Assembly (NCBI GenBank): GCA_000431235.1
Contig: HF988729.1
Location: forward strand, 23,002-87,001
Source: Coprobacillus sp. CAG:698
GTDB lineage: Bacteria > Bacillota_I > Bacilli_A > ML615J-28 > CAG-698
Length of the DNA: 64,000 bases
Direction of reading: 5' to 3'
Part shown: positions 60,906-64,000 of the stretch, one piece after another
How the letters are laid out: every line of letters starts with the position of its first letter
How positions within the stretch are numbered: position 1 is the stretch's first letter
Position numbers and translations under genes: made by a program
Notes under the pieces: model-generated
What the model was told of the DNA's origin: nothing
The model's database searches: none
The model's input: the letters and a program-made list of their open reading frames with translations, nothing else

Positions 60906-61295
60906 ATGTGGAGTACAAACAAACCTCAATATGGAGACCATATAAGAGTTAATCGAGGATTATACTATCATCATGGTATTTATGTGTCTGATGAATATGT
61001 AATTAACTTTGCTTCAACAAAACCAGGATATGAATTAGATCCAAATAGTGCGAGCGTATGCATTGTTTCTCTAAAAGACTTTCTAAAAAATGGCATGTGT
61101 GAAGTAAGGATTTATACAGCAGAAGAAGAAAAAATAAAAAGAAATAATCAAGATATAGTCAATTATGCATTTACAAAAATAGGTTCAAAAGGTTATAATT
61201 TGTTGAATAATAATTGTGAACACTTTGCAAACGAATGTGTTTTTGGAAAGAAAAGATCAGAACAAATAGATAATATTAAAAAAATTTTCAATTAA
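60906..61295 (+). CDS. LRAT-domain protein (NlpC/P60-like acyltransferase fold)
   Basis: 129 residues forming a single LRAT-type domain. 'YGDHIRVNRGLYYHHGIYVSDEYVINF' provides the likely catalytic His22, and LLNNNCEHFANECVFGKKRSEQ provides catalytic Cys104 in the family motif NCEHFA. Eukaryotic relatives (LRAT, HRASLS/PLAAT) are phospholipid acyltransferases; bacterial members are uncharacterised. The second active-site His is replaced by Asn (VIN). AAGAGGATA precedes ATG 60906. No promoter is visible, so it may depend on rpoBC read-through. Confidence 0.8.
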   Translation: MWSTNKPQYGDHIRVNRGLYYHHGIYVSDEYVINFASTKPGYELDPNSASVCIVSLKDFLKNGMCEVRIYTAEEEKIKRNNQDIVNYAFTKIGSKGYNLLNNNCEHFANECVFGKKRSEQIDNIKKIFN

Positions 61296-61370
61296 ATCAA
61301 TTATTTGTATACTTTCACAGTGTAATAGTGTATAATATAAGTAGATTATGTGAAAGGAACAATAGATTTT

Positions 61371-61844
61371 ATGGAAAATAATTTTTTAAATGTCTCAAAA
61401 AAATGCTATGTAAAGTGGATTTTGTTAAGGCTTTTGGTTTTGTTAGTAAGTGTGCTTGTTATTATAGCTGCGAGTATGCTACCTGAAGAGTGTCCTAATG
61501 AAGTTAAAAAAGCTTTTTATATTTTTGAAGGAATAGTTATAATAATTATTTTAATTAGCTTTTGTTTCATTAAACTTCAATATTCTAACTATAAATATAA
61601 GTTGACTGATGAGGAAATAATCATTAAACGTGGAGTTATATTTAAGAGCAGTAAAATCGTTGCATATGTACAAATTCAAGATATTTCTTATACACAAAAC
61701 CCAATTGACTTAATGCTTGGCTTATCATGTGTAACTATAAGTACAGCTGGACCTGTTACAACAATTCATTCAATTGACATGAATGAAGCTCAAAAAATAG
61801 TTGATTATGTAAAAAATAAGATTAATGATAGTTTTGTGAGTTAA
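61371..61844 (+). CDS. YdbS-like membrane protein with one bacterial PH (bPH2) domain
   Basis: 157 residues. Two membrane segments (about 17-37 and 49-70) are followed by a bPH2/DUF304 domain: 'YKYKLTDEEIIIKRGVIFKSSKIVAYVQIQDISYTQNPIDLMLGLSCVTISTAG'. Pairs with the three-domain protein 11 nt downstream, as YdbS and YdbT do in Bacillus. Role unknown, perhaps membrane or envelope stress. ATG 61371 is used; AAAGGA is about 12 nt upstream, slightly long spacing. A TATAAT at 61331-61336 may be its -10. Confidence 0.8.
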   Translation: MENNFLNVSKKCYVKWILLRLLVLLVSVLVIIAASMLPEECPNEVKKAFYIFEGIVIIIILISFCFIKLQYSNYKYKLTDEEIIIKRGVIFKSSKIVAYVQIQDISYTQNPIDLMLGLSCVTISTAGPVTTIHSIDMNEAQKIVDYVKNKINDSFVS

Positions 61845-61855
61845 AGGTAATAATT

Positions 61856-63307
61856 ATGAAGTATGGAAAAAAATATTTATACTATAGTTACTTTTGTTTT
61901 TTATCAGGTATATTGTTTCTTCTTACATTTGGAATAATTTCAATAATAATTGAAAATAACAATGAAGAAATGATTGAAAGTATACTTCTAATAGCAATTT
62001 TTCTTATAGTCTTTATGATAATAGGATTTACTATCATAACTTTATCTTATCATAAAACCAAATACACTATTTCTGATAAAGAAATAACCTTTTCTAAAGG
62101 AATTATTTTTAGAAAAACACAAATAGTTTCTTTTAATAAAATAAGTGCTGTCAATATTCATAAGAATATTTTGATGAGACCTTTTGGCATTTCTAAATTA
62201 TCGATAGATTCATTATGTGCTTATAAAGATGCTGAAGATGAAATTGTAATTTATGATGATGATAAAAAAATAAAAGAAATTGAAAGTTTAATAATTTCAA
62301 AACTGAAAAATGACAATTTAGATAATGCAAATGTAGATACAAATACTGGCGTAGAATATAAGTATACTTTTAAAGATGCTTTTACATCGGTAATTTGTTC
62401 TTTATTTTTTGTTTTACTTTTAGTACTATCTATAGTCTTATTAATTATAAGTATAATCATAACAAAAAATAAAACAACAGAATTTATATTTTACATAATA
62501 GGAATAGCTATTGTACTCGTACTTGCTTTTATAAGCAGTGTGCTTAGTAGATATTTAAGATATTATGGTTATACAATAACATATGATGAAGAAAATATTC
62601 GTCTGTGTTATGGACTATTTGTGAAGAAAGACTATGTGATTAATAGAAAACGTATTAAAGCAGTTGCTATGTCTGAAGATATAGTAAAGAAAGCATTTGG
62701 ATATACAAAGGTAACCTTTGAAATGGTAGGTTTAGGCAATGTAGATTCTTCAAATGATAATACAGAACCTAATGATTCATTTATACCTTTTGTAAAAAAA
62801 GAAACAGCTAATAAAATAATTAGTAGAGTGTTACCTGAATATGATTTTGAAAATCTTACAATAAAAGCAAAAAATAAGAGCTATAAGTTCTTTATTTTAC
62901 TTCCTTTTATTGTGATTAGTTTTATATGCTTACCTGTTATAATAGTTTTATTACAAACTGATTATTTAATTGTTGGTATTGTAATTTATTCTATATTGTT
63001 AGTAATAATGATGTTGCGTGCAAAATTATTAAAACAAAATCAAGGGATGTATTATGATAATAAAAAAATATGTTTGAGTACAGGGAGTTTTATAAGAAAA
63101 AGATATACGATTTTGTGGGAGAATGTAGTTTGTATTGAGTTGCATACAACCATACTTAGAGAAAAATATGAAATTACATCTATTTATATTAACACTAATG
63201 GTGGTTTAACTAAATCAACAAAAAAAGTAATTAATGTTGATAAAAATGAATTAGTAGATATAGATTGTAAATTAATAAAACAAAAAATAAGGAGATTTAG
63301 TAATTAA
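61856..63307 (+). CDS. YdbT-like membrane protein with three bPH2 domains
   Basis: 483 residues. Three hydrophobic pairs alternate with three PH-like domains: 'TKYTISDKEITFSKGIIFRKTQIVSFNKISAVNIHKNILMRPFGISKLSIDS' (about 62-115), 'YGYTITYDEENIRLCYGLFVKKDYVINRKRIKAVAMSEDIVKKAFGYTKVTFE' (about 240-295), and 'GMYYDNKKICLSTGSFIRKRYTILWENVVCIELHTTILREK' (about 395-440). Double-bPH2 architecture plus one matches YdbT. Its stop overlaps the next gene (TAATG). Confidence 0.8.
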   Translation: MKYGKKYLYYSYFCFLSGILFLLTFGIISIIIENNNEEMIESILLIAIFLIVFMIIGFTIITLSYHKTKYTISDKEITFSKGIIFRKTQIVSFNKISAVNIHKNILMRPFGISKLSIDSLCAYKDAEDEIVIYDDDKKIKEIESLIISKLKNDNLDNANVDTNTGVEYKYTFKDAFTSVICSLFFVLLLVLSIVLLIISIIITKNKTTEFIFYIIGIAIVLVLAFISSVLSRYLRYYGYTITYDEENIRLCYGLFVKKDYVINRKRIKAVAMSEDIVKKAFGYTKVTFEMVGLGNVDSSNDNTEPNDSFIPFVKKETANKIISRVLPEYDFENLTIKAKNKSYKFFILLPFIVISFICLPVIIVLLQTDYLIVGIVIYSILLVIMMLRAKLLKQNQGMYYDNKKICLSTGSFIRKRYTILWENVVCIELHTTILREKYEITSIYINTNGGLTKSTKKVINVDKNELVDIDCKLIKQKIRRFSN

Positions 63308-64000
63308 TGTTCGGTTTAAGAGCTGATGGAAAAAAATTGAAAAGGATAGATCCAATTCAAAAGATTATGCCACATATTATGTCAGCACGACATGATTCCC
63401 AAAATTTGGCAAAATATGAAGTAAGATGCGAACCTTTTGATGCTTTTATTAGCGAAGAAAGAGAAAAAGGCATCGGAATTAATTATATGCATTTAGTAAT
63501 TGCTGGTTTAGTGCGTACGATTGCGAAAAAGCCAAGATTAAATAGATTTATTATGAATGGAAGAATATTTAGACGTACAGGAGGAATATATATATCTTTT
63601 GTAGTTAAGAGAAAACTTAGTGCAAATGCGGCAGATTCCACTGTTAAAGTATGTTTTACAGGTCATGAAAGTATTTATGATGTAAAGAATATGGTTGATG
63701 AAGCAATAAAAAGTGTAAATGCACAAGATGACAAAAATGGAACTGACAAACTAGCAACTTTGTTAACTATTGTACCTAATTCAATAATAAAATTTTTGGT
63801 TTGGTGTTTGAAAAAATTAGATAAACATGGATTGCTTCCAGGTTCAATCTTAAAATTAAGTCCATTTCACACAAGTTGCTTTGTAACGAATTTGAAAAGC
63901 ATAAAAGGTGAATATATTTATCATCATTTATACGACTTTGGTACAACAAGTCTATTTGTGTCAATGGGAAAGGAAAAAATGGTTCCAGTTGTTGACGATG
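63307..64000 (+). CDS. Stand-alone 2-oxoacid dehydrogenase E2-type acyltransferase domain (partial)
   Basis: ATG 63307 overlaps the YdbT-like stop, and the frame runs off the right edge after 231 codons. There is no lipoyl or subunit-binding domain; the protein begins directly with 'IDPIQKIMPHIMSARHDSQNLAKYEVRCEPFDAFI', then 'GINYMHLVIAGLVRTIAKKPRLNRFI' and 'YDFGTTSLFVSMGKEK', the fold of E2 catalytic and chloramphenicol-acetyltransferase-like trimers. The HxxxD active site would lie beyond the window. Probably translated with the bPH2 pair; the substrate is unknown. Confidence 0.75.
   Translation, partial: MFGLRADGKKLKRIDPIQKIMPHIMSARHDSQNLAKYEVRCEPFDAFISEEREKGIGINYMHLVIAGLVRTIAKKPRLNRFIMNGRIFRRTGGIYISFVVKRKLSANAADSTVKVCFTGHESIYDVKNMVDEAIKSVNAQDDKNGTDKLATLLTIVPNSIIKFLVWCLKKLDKHGLLPGSILKLSPFHTSCFVTNLKSIKGEYIYHHLYDFGTTSLFVSMGKEKMVPVVDD

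Overview
The window is AT-rich chromosomal DNA with tightly packed operons, short intergenic gaps, strong AGGAGG-type ribosome sites and textbook sigma-A promoters. TGG encodes Trp and TGA is used as a stop (for example at the end of ntpF and rlmB), so the standard genetic code is in use. A Met T-box, an L10 leader, a metNIQ set, Mini-ribonuclease III, a DUF1538/PII-like operon and the order cysS-mrnC-rlmB-sigma-rpmG-secE-nusG-rplKAJL-rsmC-rpoBC all point to a low-GC Firmicute of the Bacilli/Erysipelotrichia-like lineages. It is probably an uncultured host-associated one, because it relies on a sodium-type V-ATPase and on amino-acid uptake. No phage, insertion sequence or CRISPR array was seen.

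Layout. 1-4,900: end of an unknown gene, tRNA-Leu(CAG), a DUF4434 lipoprotein coupled to a MATE exporter, the bifunctional NAD(P)HX repair enzyme and a DUF308 membrane protein. 4,990-8,100: an RsgI-like ectodomain gene that has lost its 5' end, then an ECF sigma factor with a full RsgI-like anti-sigma factor. 8,260-16,712: a complete nine-gene V-type ATPase operon (F-I-K-E-C-G-A-B-D) whose c-subunit carries the sodium ligands. 16,720-20,560: an acyl-ACP thioesterase-like gene, then a TrpXYZ-type ABC transporter behind an aromatic leader peptide and a five-segment attenuator. 20,640-25,800: a VTT protein, T-box-controlled metNIQ and an amino-acid permease. 25,960-31,920: a truncated serpin, a minus-strand DUF1538 plus two PII-like genes, a DUF11-type protein, and a minus-strand LysR regulator with a transglutaminase-like protein. 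31,960-36,670: an antiporter with an MgtC-like protein and three DUF6273 domains in two genes. 36,730-41,260: pepS-type peptidase, cupin, ung, GNAT acetyltransferase and a membrane-anchored MutS-like ATPase. 41,420-45,630: an OmpR-type two-component system, a probable small RNA controlled by it, cardiolipin synthase and thioredoxin. 45,750-60,890: the translation/transcription core. 60,900-64,000: an LRAT-like protein, two bacterial-PH-domain membrane proteins and a stand-alone E2-type acyltransferase cut by the window end.

The most interesting signals are regulatory. (1) A 25-residue leader peptide carries the run FYYYFYF, and its downstream RNA can fold into mutually exclusive hairpins whose logic fits ribosome-stalling attenuation, which is uncommon in Firmicutes. 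(2) The two-component operon and a roughly 180-nt non-coding transcript just downstream share a direct-repeat box (TTTAAC-N5-TTTARG) placed exactly 8 nt before the -10. The transcript has a long 5' hairpin, a C-rich single-stranded patch and an intrinsic terminator, like the CiaR/csRNA and LisR/LhrC arrangements but in a different lineage. Also worth checking are the RsgI-like gene without a start, the truncated serpin, the double-HTH sigma factor and the three-segment SecE. All calls come from reading the sequence by eye; no database search was run.
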